The notes beneath the pieces were generated by a model. It saw nothing but the letters and a program-made list of their open reading frames with translations. It was not told the DNA's origin and searched no databases. This document shows, in pieces, positions 1-12,204 of a DNA stretch of 64,000 nt; position 1 is the stretch's first letter, and every line of letters starts with the position of its first letter. This DNA is from Blepharisma stoltei. Its lineage: Eukaryota; Ciliophora; Heterotrichea; Heterotrichida; Blepharismidae. Position numbers and translations under genes: made by a program. The stretch covers positions 1 to 64,000 of the forward strand of contig CAJZBQ010000008.1 of NCBI GenBank assembly GCA_914767885.1. Reading direction: 5' to 3'.

Positions 1-2159
1 CTAACACCCTAACACCCTAACACCACCCTAACACCCTAACACCCTAACACCCTAACACCCTAACACCCTAACACCCTAACACCCTAACACCCTAACACCC
101 TAACACCCTAACACCCTAACACCCTAACACCCTAACACCCTAACACCCTAACACCCTAACACCCTAACACCCTAACACCCTAACACCCTAACACCCTAAC
201 ACCCTAACACCCTAACACCCTAACACCCTAACACCCTAACACCCTAACACCCTAACACCCTAACACCCTAACACCCTAACACCCTAACACCCTAACACCC
301 TAACACCCTAACACCCTAACACCCTAACACCCTAACCACACCCTAACACCCTAACACCCTAACACCCTAACACCCTAACACCCTAACACCCTAACACCCT
401 AACACCCTAACACCCTAACACCCTAACACCCTAACACCCTAACACCCTAACACCCTAACACCCTAACACCCTAACACCCTAACCCTAACACCCTAACACC
501 CTAACACCCTAACACCCTAACACCCTAACACCCTAACACACCCTAACACCCTAACACCCTAACACCCTAACACCCTAACACCCTAACACCCTAACACCCT
601 AACACCCTAACACCCTAACACCCTAACACCCTAACACCCTAACACCCTAACACCCTAACACCCTAACACCCTAACACCCTAACACCCTAACACCCTAACA
701 CCCTAACACCCTAACACCCTAACACCCTAACACCCTAACACCCTAACACCCTAACACCCTAACACCCTAACACCCTAACACCCTAACACCCTAACACCCT
801 AACACCCTAACACCCTAACACCTACACCTAACACCCTAACACCCTAACACCCTAACACCCTAACACCCTAACACCCTAACACCCTAACACCCTAACACCC
901 TAACACCCTAACACCCTAACACCCTAACACCCTAACACCCTAACACCCTAACACCCTAACACCCTAACACCTAACACCCTAACACCCTAACACCCTAACA
1001 CCCTAACACCCTAACACCTAACACCCTAACACCCTAACACCCTAACACCCTAACACCCTAACACCCTAACACCCTAACACCCTAACACCCTAACACCCTA
1101 ACACCCTAACACCCTAACACCCTAACACCCTAACACCCTAACACCCTAACACCCTAACACCCTAACACCCTAACACCCTAACACCCTAACACCCTAACAC
1201 CCTAACACCCTAACACCCTAACACCCTAACACCCTAACACCCTAACACCCTAACACCCTAACACCCTAACACCCTAACACCCTAACACCCTAACACCCTA
1301 ACACCCTAACACCCTAACACCCTAACACCCTAACACCCTAACACCCTAACACCCTAACACCCTAACACCCTAACACCCTAACACCCTAACACCCTAACAC
1401 CCTACACCCTAACACCCTAACACCCTAACACCCTAACACCCTAACACCCTAACACCCTAACACCCTAACACCCTAACACCCTAACACCCTAACACCCTAA
1501 CACCCTAACACCCTAACACCCTAACACCCTAACACCCTAACACCCTAACACCCTAACACCCTAACACCCTAACACCCTAACACCCTAACACCCTAACACC
1601 CTAACACCCTAACACCCTAACACCCTAACACCCTAACACCCTAACACCCTAACACCCTAACACCCTAACACCCTAACACCTAACACCCTAACACCCTAAC
1701 ACCCTAACACCCTAACACCCTAACACCCTAACACCCTAACACCCTAACACCCTAACACCTAACACCCTAACACCCTAACACCCTAACACCTAACACCCTA
1801 ACACCCTAACACCCTAACACCCTAACACCCTAACACCCTAACACCCTAACACCCTAACACCCTAACACCCTAACACCCTAACACCCTAACACCCTAACAC
1901 CCTAACACCCTAACACCCTAACACCCTAACACCCTAACACCCTAACACCCTAACACCCTAACACCCTAACACCCTAACACCCTAACACCCTAACACCCTA
2001 ACACCCTAACACCCTAACACCCTAACACCCTAACACCCTAACACCCTAACACCCTAACACCCTAACACCCTAACACCCTAACACCCTAACACCCTAACAC
2101 CCTAACACCCTAACACCCTAACACCCTAACACCCTAACACCCTAACACCCTAACACCCT
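1..2159. repeat. Telomere, (CCCTAACA)n, left chromosome end
   Basis: About 270 tandem copies of an 8-base C-rich unit, written here as TAACACCC. The C-rich strand runs 5' to 3' from the left end, as expected for a true left telomere. This unit is the one known from heterotrich ciliates such as Stentor and Blepharisma. Most copies are perfect. Rare variants are 7-mers missing one C (near 961, 1010, 1675, 1755), a 6-base CCCTAA unit near 481, and small insertions near 25, 335 and 535; these may be real or read errors. The array joins coding sequence directly, with no subtelomeric spacer. Confidence 0.97.
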
Positions 2160-2733
2160 TACAGCGAATACAAATTAAACCAAATGGAGCTAAGGGCAAA
2201 ACTTGTCTGTGCAGTTACCATCTATTGTGGGCTTTATTATTTAATGGGATCATTAAGCACTCCAGCAAGTATAGGAATTGCCCGAGGATGGCGCAAGATA
2301 GCGCCATCCTCGGGCAATTTAAAAAAATGACCCCACACCGGGAATTGAACCCACGTGGTGGGGCCATTTTTGAATTGCCCGAGGATGCACAAGATAGCGC
2401 CATCTTCGGGCAATTACTATATCCTTTTTCTTTATAGTGATTGCTATAGCAAATATTTATTTTTTAGTTTATTGGGCATATTATTTACTAAAATCTCTAT
2501 TTTCTGCGATATTTAAGAAGGTAGGCAATTTAAGAACTAGAAGAAAAGTTCAAAGTCAGTCTGCAGTTAGAAGTCTAAGAAGCAGCCTTGAAGAATCAAG
2601 ATTAGTATCAAGGAGTGTTAATCTGTCGATTATATCTAATGATAATCTATTGAGTGAAAGTCAAGCCCCTGTTAGCACTGCTAAAAATGATAAAGAAAAC
2701 TTTGAAGAAAGCTCTAAAATTATCAGTGTTTAG
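2160..2733 (+). pseudogene. 3' fragment of a receptor-like gene (gene P), truncated by the telomere
   Basis: This is the C-terminal end of a family member close to gene D. The frame opens at the telomere junction (PYSEYKLNQMELR, then CGLYYLMGS), matching D's last membrane helices and tail, and ends in TAG at 2731-2733. One 148-bp insertion (2274-2421) breaks the frame; its removal joins ATA to TCC and gives a continuous helix, 'FFFIVIAIANIYFLVYW'. The tail is Ser-rich with Arg and Lys. Everything upstream, about 90% of the gene, is missing because telomere repeats start inside the coding sequence. It has no start codon or promoter, so it is probably not expressed. It could also be a real 3' end whose 5' part lies elsewhere, if the telomere was added de novo. 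Confidence 0.85.
2274..2421. mobile_element. 148-bp IES/MITE with three hairpins in gene P
   Basis: TATA flanks both sides (2270-2273 and 2418-2421). The left and right ends are each nearly complete hairpins built on AATTGCCCGAGGATG. A third hairpin lies between them (about 2328-2367); its minus strand carries a tRNA-like T-arm with a B-box-type GGTTCAATTCC. The length is 1 mod 3, and removal restores the coding frame. Confidence 0.8.
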
Positions 2734-2889
2734 AGAAATGAATTAGCTTAATATAAAAAATTTTAAACTTTAGCTATAAAAATATATAAATAATAGTAAT
2801 AAAAGGGGTTTAGTAATTAGGGTCAACAATACCCATTTTGAAATTGCATTCTAAATTATTTATAAAATTATTTGTTTATTTCATTGTAA

Positions 2890-3009
2890 ATTGCTAAAAA
2901 AGTAACGTATTCAGTCTTAATTATTAAAACCATATGCATAATATTTTTAAAATGATAAAGAAAGTCTCGATTGAAGTACTTAATTATTAATTTTATGTAA
3001 TTTTATTTA
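2890..3009 (+). promoter_or_regulatory. Conserved upstream block of gene A
   Basis: About 120 bp beginning ATTGCTAAAAAAGTAACG is shared almost unchanged with the sequence upstream of genes B (from 12482) and C (from 20740). In A it is pushed away from the start codon by the 519-bp element at 3010-3528. Conservation among A, B and C may reflect recent duplication only, so a promoter role is an inference. Confidence 0.4.
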
Positions 3010-3528
3010 CTCCCCCCATCCTTGATCGAACGGCTCGCCATCGTTTGATAAAGGATGGGGATTAAAAAAAAATTTTTTGTTTTTTTATTTGCTTTTAAAT
3101 AAGAGGGTTAAGAGTATTTAATAATTATTTTTACAGCAAAAAATTGAATTAATTTTATAAAAATACCAATTTTTAATATTTTTATTTATTAGTTACCCCT
3201 TTAAACTGTATAAATTTTAATTTGTTCCTTATTAAATTAATTTTGTTTTTTTAAACTATAAAGAATCTCTATTTTTTAGATTATTGAGGTTTTAAGCCTA
3301 GGCTGATGACTAAATCACTTCTGATGGTTGATTCCGTAGCTTTCTGTCGTCTCAAAGTCTCTGAAAATAACTTCATTAGGTACATCTTCCCAAGCTTTTG
3401 ATAACTAGTATATTTTATATATATAAAAATTTGCATGTTATGAAAATCATTCGATCAAGGATGGGGGTTAATTTTCCCAATTTTAGGAATTTTTACAGTC
3501 AATCGTTCGATCAAGGATGAGGGGGGAG
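3010..3528. mobile_element. TNA-type MITE (GATCGAACG subfamily), TSD TTA
   Basis: A 519-bp element with inverted ends CTCCCCCCATCC and GGATGAGGGGGGAG, flanked by TTA (3007-3009 and 3529-3531). Genes B and C have the uninterrupted site (ACTTATAAAAATT) at the same distance from their start codons. A second copy, in the opposite orientation, lies at 39277-39813. It holds no credible open frame. The left end forms a hairpin around CCATCCTTGATCGAACG. Confidence 0.85.
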
Positions 3529-3576
3529 TTATAAAAATTAAATTGAAATGTAATTTTTTCGTTTCATTGCATAATA

Positions 3577-6500
3577 ATGAATTACTTAATCTTCCAACCA
3601 ATGATGCTATACTACGAAATAAACTTAAAATTATCCTAATTTATAAACTTCATATAAAATTTTGGGATTATTTTCAATTATCATAATAGTAAATATTTAG
3701 ATATTTCAGAAAAGTTTTTTTATTAATAAAATTCATGATAAATAGAAAAAATCAACTATTTTTGTGATTATTAAATGAAGGAAGCTAATAGTCTTCCTTA
3801 TTTTATTGGCAACTAAGGGTAAAGACCTCGAATGCCATCTATCTGTTTGCCCAGATATTAGAGTAATTTTAATTTAGAAAGGGAATCACAAATGTGATCC
3901 TGGGTGCATGACTTCATGCTGCAACTTTGACTCAATGCTAAGTACTGATGGAAAAATTAACAAAGAAAATTCAGACTGCTATGAGACTTGCACAAATTTT
4001 GACGGCTGTAGCCCAGAAAAACTTGGAAATGGGATATGTGATGATTCTTGTAATACAGAAAACTGCGGATTTGATTGAGGAGATTGCACTTGTGCTCCTG
4101 GCTGTTTAGACTCTATGCTCGGAGATGGAAACTGTGATGAAGCTTGCAATAATTGAGACTGCGACCTTGATAATCACGATTGTGGGCTTTGCGCAGATGG
4201 ATGCTTTCCAATTATGCTTGGAAATGGAGTTTGCAACCCAGAATGCAATAATGAAGGTTGTTTATATGATTACAAAGATTGTCAATGCGCAGAAAATTGC
4301 TTATGGACTGATTATGGAAACTGCAAACCCGAATGCATGGTAGCAAGCTGCAACTATGGCAATATGACTCAATATCCAGATAATCAATGCCAAAACACCT
4401 CTTTAGCTATTTTTTCTTCTTATCAACAGATTATACGTAACAACTTTTCTTATATTGTGCATCTAGAAGACTGCTATGAAGCGTCAAACCACGAATGCAC
4501 TCTCGAAAAAGCTTTTGATTTTGAAAATTGTTATCAAGAATGTTATAGCGCCTTCCTATAGATGGCGCGCAATGCACCATCACCGGGCCATGTCGGGAGA
4601 GGGTTCTCCACGAGGAATGGTTCCACGTGTGGAACCTCTTTTTCTACGAGCCAAAAAGAGGGTTCCACACGTGGAACCATTCCTCGTGGAGAACCTTCTC
4701 CCGACATGGCCCGGTGATGGTGCATTGCGCGCCATCTAATAGAATTCACTATATATTTTTGAGTGCAACTATGCAAATGGAAACTGTGATTATGCCTGAT
4801 ACTCTTCATGATGCAAAGGCGTGCTTCTGAATTCTGAGGATTTTTGATGTATATCTTGTATAAGAGAATGGTTTGATACACCTTATACTAACACCTGATT
4901 TGATGGTAAATGCGCGTTGGCTCCATCAGCATATACCGTTCCATCACTTTTTCCAGATAACACTTTTGTAGTTGTTTCTTTTATTGATATAGAAATAAAA
5001 TAGTGACTTTGATGGAAATAGGGCTTCGAGGCCACTACCTATGAGTAGGTAGGACTTATCCTGATGAAGCTGAAAGCAAGAGCATCTGTTCCTCTTATAG
5101 TAAGTCTTCAGGCTTCGAGATACCCTGCCAGGAAGTATGGCATCATTATAATCTTTTTCTGGAGCTGCCCTGGAGCCGAGACATAAATAAATGTTCATGT
5201 AAGCATACTCGGCCGAAATAGAGTACTTAAATTAAGTTATTATTTCTCTAAGGTAAGATTTTGGGCCTGGGATAGGATGGCTGGCGAGACAGACTGGCAT
5301 CAAGAATAATGGGGCGAAGACTGGGCAGTGTAAGCTGCACAATCTCTGCGTCATTCAGAGTTGGCAGAGAGGTGGATTGTAAAGGCAATGGAAGCAATTC
5401 TACAGCTCATCAGTCTCCGACAGAGTAGATGCATGTTAATTGGTTGTAATCGTATTGAAGGCGGGTGACAACCGGCTTGAGTAGCGAAAATAAATTACCA
5501 TGTTTTCTCTAAGGGTGGATCAAGACCTTAAGATCTAGCACGGTTAGCTTTGGCTCCGCCATAAAATGGTCTTAGAACCCCTAAATAAGCATATATGTAT
5601 ATCCTAGATCTGAGGCAGGGCGTACGGCTAGTGTGTTGCTAAAATGGTCAAATTCTTATTTAATTTAATTTTATTGATACTTCTTCAGCGAAAATTCCTC
5701 ATATTTACTTTGTATGTCCTATTGCAAACTCAGACCCTGATTCTGGAGATGGAAGCTACTACTCCCCCTTTAGATCCTTTTCCTTTGCTACAAATAGAAT
5801 TTCACATAAATATTCAATTGTTTATTTATTGGAATGTGATGGATACAATTTAACGATTCCCTATAATGGGTTTTCAGCTGACTTTCTTGTATTTTATGAT
5901 GCATATACTTTTGATGGAAAAATTGTAAAGTTTACCCCATTAAATAACTCAAAAATAACTTTAAGAAGAAATCTAGATGATAGGGACAGTAATAACAATG
6001 ACCCTTTTGGATTTTTATTTATAAAACCCTTGAGAATCGAAATAAGTAACATAATTTTCGATTGAAGCAATACTGTTTCAACTTGCAATAATGAGAGGTA
6101 TTGTGATTATTGCCCTTATGTGACATATAATTTAGAATTAAATATTAAATATAGTGATCAAGGCGAAATTATTGATGATTTCCTTCCTTCAGACTGATGC
6201 AAAAGAGATGAAGCCCTGAATTTTATAGAACTTCGAAATGGCAATCTCATACTTAAAAATGTATCTTTTGTGAACTTCCGGAATGGCTTTAACTCTATTT
6301 TATATATAACAAATGACAGCAATGTCACTTTTAGTGATGTGACCTTTGATAATATAAAAGTAAGCGATAATTATAATTCGTGAGCTATATGATGGGATGG
6401 GGCAAGTAAAGGAAATTTTAAATTTGAAAATGGAGTGGTAAGTAGGCTTAATAATGGATATGAGCTAAATGATCCTATAAATACAAAGGGGTTTATGAAT

Positions 6501-9500
6501 GCGACTAACATTAACTCGATTGTTTTAAGGAATATAGAATTTAGAAATAACGCAGTATTCAAAAACTATATAGAAGGTGTGAGAGTTGCCTCACTATTTT
6601 TCATAAATTCATTGCAAGTTCTTTGAGTAGAATCTTGCAATTTTATATATAATTATTGTGACTTAGGAATATTTAATATCAAACAGCAATTGGACAATTG
6701 ACCAATGGAAATTGATGATTCTGGGATTTTTATTTACTCGAAACAAAATCACATACATATTTTCAACTCGAATTTTTCATCAAATTATGGAATTACTGCT
6801 GGAGTTCTATATGCTTTATATGAGTTTGAAGGCCAGAATGTTGTCATTGAAAATTGCTCATTTACTTTAAATGGGATTGAAAGTGGAGCTTTAATACACA
6901 TTGAGAGCAATTATGCTGATGAAAGCTATTTAATAGATCGAAAAGTTAGTGTATCTATGTCTGATGGAAGCATTATTGAAGGAGACTACTTAGCGAAAAG
7001 AGTAAAGCTTTCAAATTTAAATTTTACAAAAAACTATTCTGGAGAAAACGGAGTAATCGAAATTTTAAAAATGGTGAATATCGAATGAGTTAATATCAGG
7101 ATAGAGTCAAATGGGCTCATTTTATCGGAGGCGATGAATGCCAACTCAATCCTATTAAAATATTATATAGATAATCCAAATATGTATGCTAAACACAATG
7201 TCAGTAATCCTACTGATTTGAACTGTCAGTCCCTTTCAATGGTATCAGATTCTATTCATTTCACCATTGAGAAAGTAAACATTATTAATAACGTTTGCAT
7301 GTACTCTTCTCCAAGTATCATTGTTTCTAATACAACCAAGAGTACAGTTAGGTCCACATCTTTTTATGATAATAAAGGAGCAGGAAATTATGGCATTTGT
7401 TTAGCATTTCTTGGAGACTCACTTTACGAAATTATGAATTCTGAGTTTTATACAAACATTAATTATCAATCAGGGAGTCCTGGAGTGATTAGTTGCCTCT
7501 CTAGCTTGTCAATAAAAAATTGCACATTTTCAAATAATATTGGCACTTTATATTTTGGAGGCCAAAATCTTAGCATTTTTTCTTCCAATTTTGATTCTAA
7601 TAGTTCTCCTACATCAAATGGTGGCGCTATTTCTCTCTCAAGCGCCCAAGACAGCATATATAATTCGATGCTTTTTATTTCAAATACAACTTTTGCAAAT
7701 AATTCTTGCTCTTTTAGTGGAGGTGCGATTTATATTGACAGAACCATTTATTTGGATTTGCTATTAGCTTTAAATATTGAAGACACAACTTTTTATCATA
7801 ATAAAGCCATCGATGGCTCTTGCATCTATATAGATAATATCGTGGCACTTACTTTAGATTCTTCAATTAAGAATTGCTCTTTTTGAGCAAATGAAGCAAG
7901 CTTTTCAGGCACTATTTCTGCCTCTTATATATATGGAATATTGATTTTTGACACTTGCAATTTTGTTAGAAACTCAGGAGTTGATAGTTCAGGATTTAAT
8001 ATAGCTATAGGTGAAAATAAAGAAGAAAACCCTTCAAAATTAATTCTAAATTCCTGTATTTTCCAGTTTAATTCTGGAAATAGAACTATTTCTATGGATG
8101 ATGGCAATATAAACTCTACCTTAGAGGTTAATGATTGCTTGTTTGAATATAATATTGGCTCGATATTTACACTTGATAATGACTATGCAATTGTCGAAAA
8201 CTCGAAAATTCAGCACAATTATTCTCCTAATTCTGGTTTATTCTCCTAATTCTGGTGGGGTTTTAAGTCTTAAAAACTTAGGAATTTTTATTTCTAAAGG
8301 TACGACTTATTTAAATTGTAGCAGTGATGTGAATGGAGGAGTTGCTTCCATAAGTCTGAAATCTCAATTTTTTTGTTTTTCATGTTTTTTTAGTTATAAT
8401 TATGCTAGTTTGTCAGGAGGTGTAATTTATGCCGACTCGGATGCTCGGTTTTATATAGATGATTCCATTATTAGCCAAAATTCATGCAAAAATAAAGGAT
8501 CAGCCATATTTATGGCCAGTTCTTTAACTAATTCGTCAATAAACAACACAGAAATATTTGAAAATCATGCATTTAGTGATGGAACGATATTTATTTTATC
8601 TTCCTTATTGTCTATATTTTCCTCAAAAGTTTATAAAAATAAAGCTGATGAAAAAAATCCAGGATTATATATTGAGGATTCAATTGCTATAATAACTGAT
8701 ACTCATTTTTATCAGCAAAGTGGAAATGAAGGATGCTTTATTTATCTGGGTTCAAGCTACCTAAAAATTACTGGCTCAGCCTTTTATGAAGGTTTTTCTA
8801 ACAATTCTGGAATAGCGATTCATGCAACTTCTAGTAGTGTGGAAATTTCTTCCTCAGCATTTTCTAATTTATTTTCTAATAATGAAGGCGGAACAATTTA
8901 TTTATATGAAGATAGCACTCTTTCTATCTATGACTCAGAGTTTTTAAATTCTGGATCATCAATTGATTCATATTCAAGCTCAATTTTAATAGAAAGTACT
9001 CTATTTAAGAATCATTCAAATACTGCTATATATGCAAACCAAATTGAAGGTCTGCAAATATTAAGCTCAGAATTTTCAGACAATTATGGAAGCAATGGTG
9101 GAGCTGTATACTGCACCCAATGTCATATTATTTTAGTGACTTCGTCAACTTTTGCTAGCAACAATGGAAAAAATGGAGGAGCAATTTACGTTTCAAACTT
9201 ATCAGATCATCCTGAAACCTCCCAAATTATTATTGCTTCTTCAAATTTTAATTCAAATGTAGCTGACAATGGCGGAGCAGTCTGAACGAACAATATTAAT
9301 TTAATAGTTTCCTCATCAATTTTTATAGAAAACAGAGCTGAGTTATTTCAATCAAAGAGCCTTAAAGAAATATCAGACGGTCTAGGGGGTGCGATTAAAA
9401 TAAGCTGTCAAGACTCAAATACTATTTGCAATTTTAATTTTTCATCCAATTCATTTATAAATAATAGTGCTACTTATAATGGCGGGGCCATTAACTGAGA

Positions 9501-12204
9501 CGATTCAAAACCAACTATTGAAAATAATATTTTTGAAAATAACAAAGCATCATACGGCCCTGATATTGCATCTTTTCCTATAATGATGATTTCTCTAAGT
9601 AATAATTCAAGAAATTTAGAAAGAAAAGTTGCTTCAGAAGATAGCAATCTAACATTAAATAATATTGCTTCAGGCCAGAATAATAATCCTCCTTTGGCTT
9701 TTATTTTAGTTGACGATCTTAACCAAATAGTTACAACAGATACTACAAGCCAAGCGCAGATAAATGCAGGAAATATTGATACAATTATATCTGGCACAAC
9801 AATGGTTTATGCAAAAAATGGGATTTATTATTTTGATGACTATATAATTTCAGCTAAGCCAGGCTCTTCTGTATATATTGATATAGTTTCTTCAGCAATA
9901 GATATCCGAAAAATGAATACATCAAGAGAGAACCTCCCCATGTCATCGAGTTTTTCTTTTAATGTGAATTTGCGTTTATGCGAAGTAGGAGAAGCCACTG
10001 TTGGCTTAATTTGTGAAATTTGTCCAGAATATTATTATAATATTGATGTTAAAGTGTCTAAGTGTTTAGACTGCCCGTCCTCTGCGATTTGCTATGGAAA
10101 TTCTACAATGGTTCCAAAATCAGGATATTGAAGAGACAATAAGTTCACAGACAAGTTTTGGAAATGCCCTTATCCTCCTGCTTGCTTAGGATCTCCTAAT
10201 ATTTCAGATCTGGCTTTAACTGGTGTATGCAAAAAAGGATATGAAAATAACATGTGCCACTCGTGTGAAAATGGATACTCAAGGTTATACACAGATGAAT
10301 GCCAAGCTTGTCCTGATACAGTGAGCAATATTTTTAGATGAATCGGAATTTCTGCTTTTTTGATTTTTATCTTAGTATTTATTTTAAAAACAACAAGAGA
10401 CTCATGATATAAGCAAAAGTCTTTTTCTGCAGTTTATCTAAAAATCTTTTGGAATTATTTGCAAATCATGCTCATATTAGCAACTTATAACTTAAATTGG
10501 CCATACGAAGTAATTGAATTGTTTTACATTCAGACTTCTATCGATTATATAGGAGGACAGCTCTTTTCTTTTGATTGCTTTTTACAATTATCGAATTCTA
10601 AAAGCAAGATTTATTATCTAAAAATTTTGATCACAAGCTTGACTCCTTTCGTAATGGCATTTTTATGTATGGCTATATGAATTTTAATTTATAAAATCAA
10701 ATCAAAACGAATTAAAGAAATGAAAGACGATTATATTTCTACTTGCATTGTATTACTATTCTTAATGCATCCAAGTATAATAAACACAATGTTCAGCGCT
10801 TTTAGTTGCAGAGAAATAAATTCCGGAGAGTTTTGGCTTAATGCAGACCTTGGAATTCGATGCTGAGATGAAAATCATCTATTTTATAGCTTAATACTCG
10901 CTCTGCCTACAATAATTATATGAATTATTGTAGTACCTTTACTTGCCTTTATAAATTTAATAAAATATCAGGAGCACTTACTATTCTTCGTAAATAAAAC
11001 TATTACAATAGAAAAATCTATAATTTTTTAAGGTATTATACCTTTTTATTTTTATCAATTAATAATTATCACTTTTTAAAAAGCTCTAAAAACTTAAATT
11101 TACACTTTTCAGCAATGAATATAAATTTATACAGCTATATCCTTATGATATCAATTGAAATTGTCAAAAATTCAAAAAAATTTAATAAATTAGGAATTAA
11201 AAAAAAAACTCATATAGAGTGCTAGAAGAAATATGAATGAAAAAGAGATATTCATTTCTATGCAACGGCTATAACTCAAAACATTATTATTGAGAATTCT
11301 TAATTTTATACTACAAAGTGATATTAATCAGTTGCTCACTCCCTCCATTCGTGGGTAACAAAAATATTTTGTTTGCTCAAGGCTTAATTTCTTTTAGAAA
11401 TTTAAAATAATCCTAATTCACTAATATTGAAACCTAATATTTATGTAATTTCTAAAATTTATGTTTTAAAATGCAATTTGTTTAAAATTAAATAGAATTA
11501 GCTAGAGATTTCATTATGCTAATTATCACTTGCATATCAAAATATTTGTTTCATAATAAATTATATTAAAATGTATTGTTTGTTCATGATGGTGGGTTTT
11601 TGGGCAAAAACAAATTTTTTTTTTCCAAAGGTTTTGTTTGCTCAAGGAGGGGGAGTCAGTATTTTTGTCAAATATCTCTGCAAATATTCAAGCGCTTACA
11701 GCAGGACTGTTTTTTGTGCTATTTCTTTATTTTCATACCAGAAACGAACCATTTAATGAAGCATTTTTCAATAAAACAGAAACATTTTCTAGACTTGCGT
11801 CTCTAATATCAATACTTATTGGCCTTTGCTTTTTAACAAATGATTTGAGGGCTACTGCTAGTTATTTTTTAGTTGCCGTCTTTATAATTGCAAATTTATT
11901 ATTTATATTTTACATCTTGATAAACTTCTTGCTACAATTTGCTATTACAAATATATTTATGGCCATAATAAAAAGAATTTTCAGTTCCAAGGAGGAAAAA
12001 TATATTATCAGCATTGCTCCTTATGATGAAAGTGGCCAATCTCAAAGCTACGAAGATGAAAAACATCATACAGGAAAACTTGCCAACACTATAGTATATT
12101 CTGGCCAGACACAAATTGAAAATATAAAGATGATTAGAGAAGATTTAGGTAGTTCAAATGAAATTGACCCTTTTGCTTCAGAGCAAAGCATATCCGCTTT
12201 TTAA
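3577..12204 (+). CDS. Giant LNR / beta-helix / multi-pass membrane protein (gene A)
   Basis: The start ATG at 3577 gives the signal peptide MNYLIVFLILLATKG once the IES at 3589-3787 is removed. LNR (Notch-like) Cys modules follow, such as GNGICDDSCN and GDGNCDEACNN with TGA read as Trp (about 3878-4540). A long right-handed beta-helix with NGGAI-type turns runs from about 5700 to 9570, then an Ig-like segment (9640-9930), a Cys-rich stalk with CEICP and CLDCPSSAICYG (9970-10330), about nine membrane helices (10335-11950) and a polar tail ending ISAF-TAA. Removing the 15-nt intron and five insertions leaves 6952 nt, one base over a multiple of three. The excess comes from a 19-bp tandem duplication at 8221-8258. 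Without it the gene has 2311 codons with the stop, matching B and C. It is probably a cell-surface receptor-like protein; the substrate is unknown. The frameshift may make this copy a pseudogene. Confidence 0.85.
3589..3787. other. 199-bp TA-bounded IES in the signal-peptide codons of gene A
   Basis: The TA at 3587-3588 is repeated at 3786-3787. Genes B and C have the empty site, reading TTA ATA GTC TTC. Excision to a single TA gives TTA-ATA-GTC and a clean signal peptide. The insert is AT-rich with no open frame. Without removal the protein would stop within a few codons. Confidence 0.88.
3863..3877 (+). other. 15-nt spliceosomal intron, gene A
   Basis: GTAATTTTAATTTAG sits after codon 29, phase 0. 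Its last three bases form an in-frame TAG, so an unspliced transcript would terminate early. Splicing joins CPDIR to KGNHKCD. The same intron occurs in B, C, E, F and G, and in D with an IES inside it. Confidence 0.93.
4546..4753. mobile_element. 208-bp palindromic IES/MITE in gene A
   Basis: Nearly the whole insert is one inverted repeat. Arms of about 80 bp (from about 4562 to 4737) contain GGCGCGCAATGCACC and GGTTCCACGTGTGGAACC-like segments around a 7-base loop. TATA flanks the left side and TATATA the right, and B and C have the empty site. Excision restores EC-YIFECNYANGNCDYA, matching EC-HILECNYANG in B. It is far more GC-rich than its surroundings. Confidence 0.88.
4990..5679. mobile_element. 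690-bp SINE/LINE-like insertion in gene A
   Basis: Flanked by an 11-bp direct repeat TTTTATTGATA (4979-4989 and 5669-5679), which suggests a target duplication of the retrotransposon kind. The repeat ends in TA, so TA-to-TA excision would also be exact. B and C have the empty site and removal restores FID-TSSAKIP. It shares ATCCTGATGAAGCTGAAAGC with the insertion at 30083-30464, and both begin near AAATAAAATRGTGAC. GC is higher than the host gene. No long open frame is visible. Confidence 0.78.
8221..8258 (+). repeat. 19-bp tandem duplication causing a frameshift in gene A
   Basis: The unit ATTCTCCTAATTCTGGTTT is followed by a second copy whose last bases are GG. B and C have one copy. It shifts the frame by +1, from phase 0 upstream to phase 1 downstream. 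The extra 19 bp lie between two TA dinucleotides (8220-8221 and 8239-8240), so removal TA to TA would repair the gene. Confidence 0.85.
10981..11224. other. 244-bp TA-bounded IES in the membrane domain of gene A
   Basis: TA at 10979-10980 and 11223-11224. Removal joins EHL to EEIWMKKRYSF. A homologous IES occupies the same site in B (19189-19443), and an unrelated-looking one is at the same codon in E (49795-49987). C and F have the empty site. AT-rich, non-coding. Confidence 0.88.
11339..11655. mobile_element. TNA-type MITE in gene A, TSD TCA
   Basis: A 317-bp element starting CTCCCTCC and ending GGAGGGGGAG, flanked by TCA (11336-11338 and 11656-11658). Gene C has the precise empty site at 27778-27780. 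Removal restores LISCS-VFLSNISANIQ. The same element sits at the same site in B, so insertion preceded the A/B duplication, or C lost it precisely. The boundary is not TA. Confidence 0.88.

Noticed and set aside
1-2159. A CRISPR or satellite array
   Set aside because: Uniform 8-base unit without spacers, at the sequence end and in the strand orientation of a telomere.
4125-4343. Open frame starting METVMKLAIIETATL, repeated at 12996, 21255, 42601 and 51847
   Set aside because: It is an out-of-frame shadow of the LNR region; the true frame gives the Cys pattern with TGA as Trp.
5390-5520. A structural RNA in the GC-rich insertion of gene A
   Set aside because: No tRNA, 5S or other known fold could be drawn convincingly; the stretch is better explained as part of the SINE/LINE-like element.
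6065-10680. Many short separate genes, each ending in TGA
   Set aside because: The TGAs fall at conserved Trp positions and the frame continues, so these are pieces of one gene.
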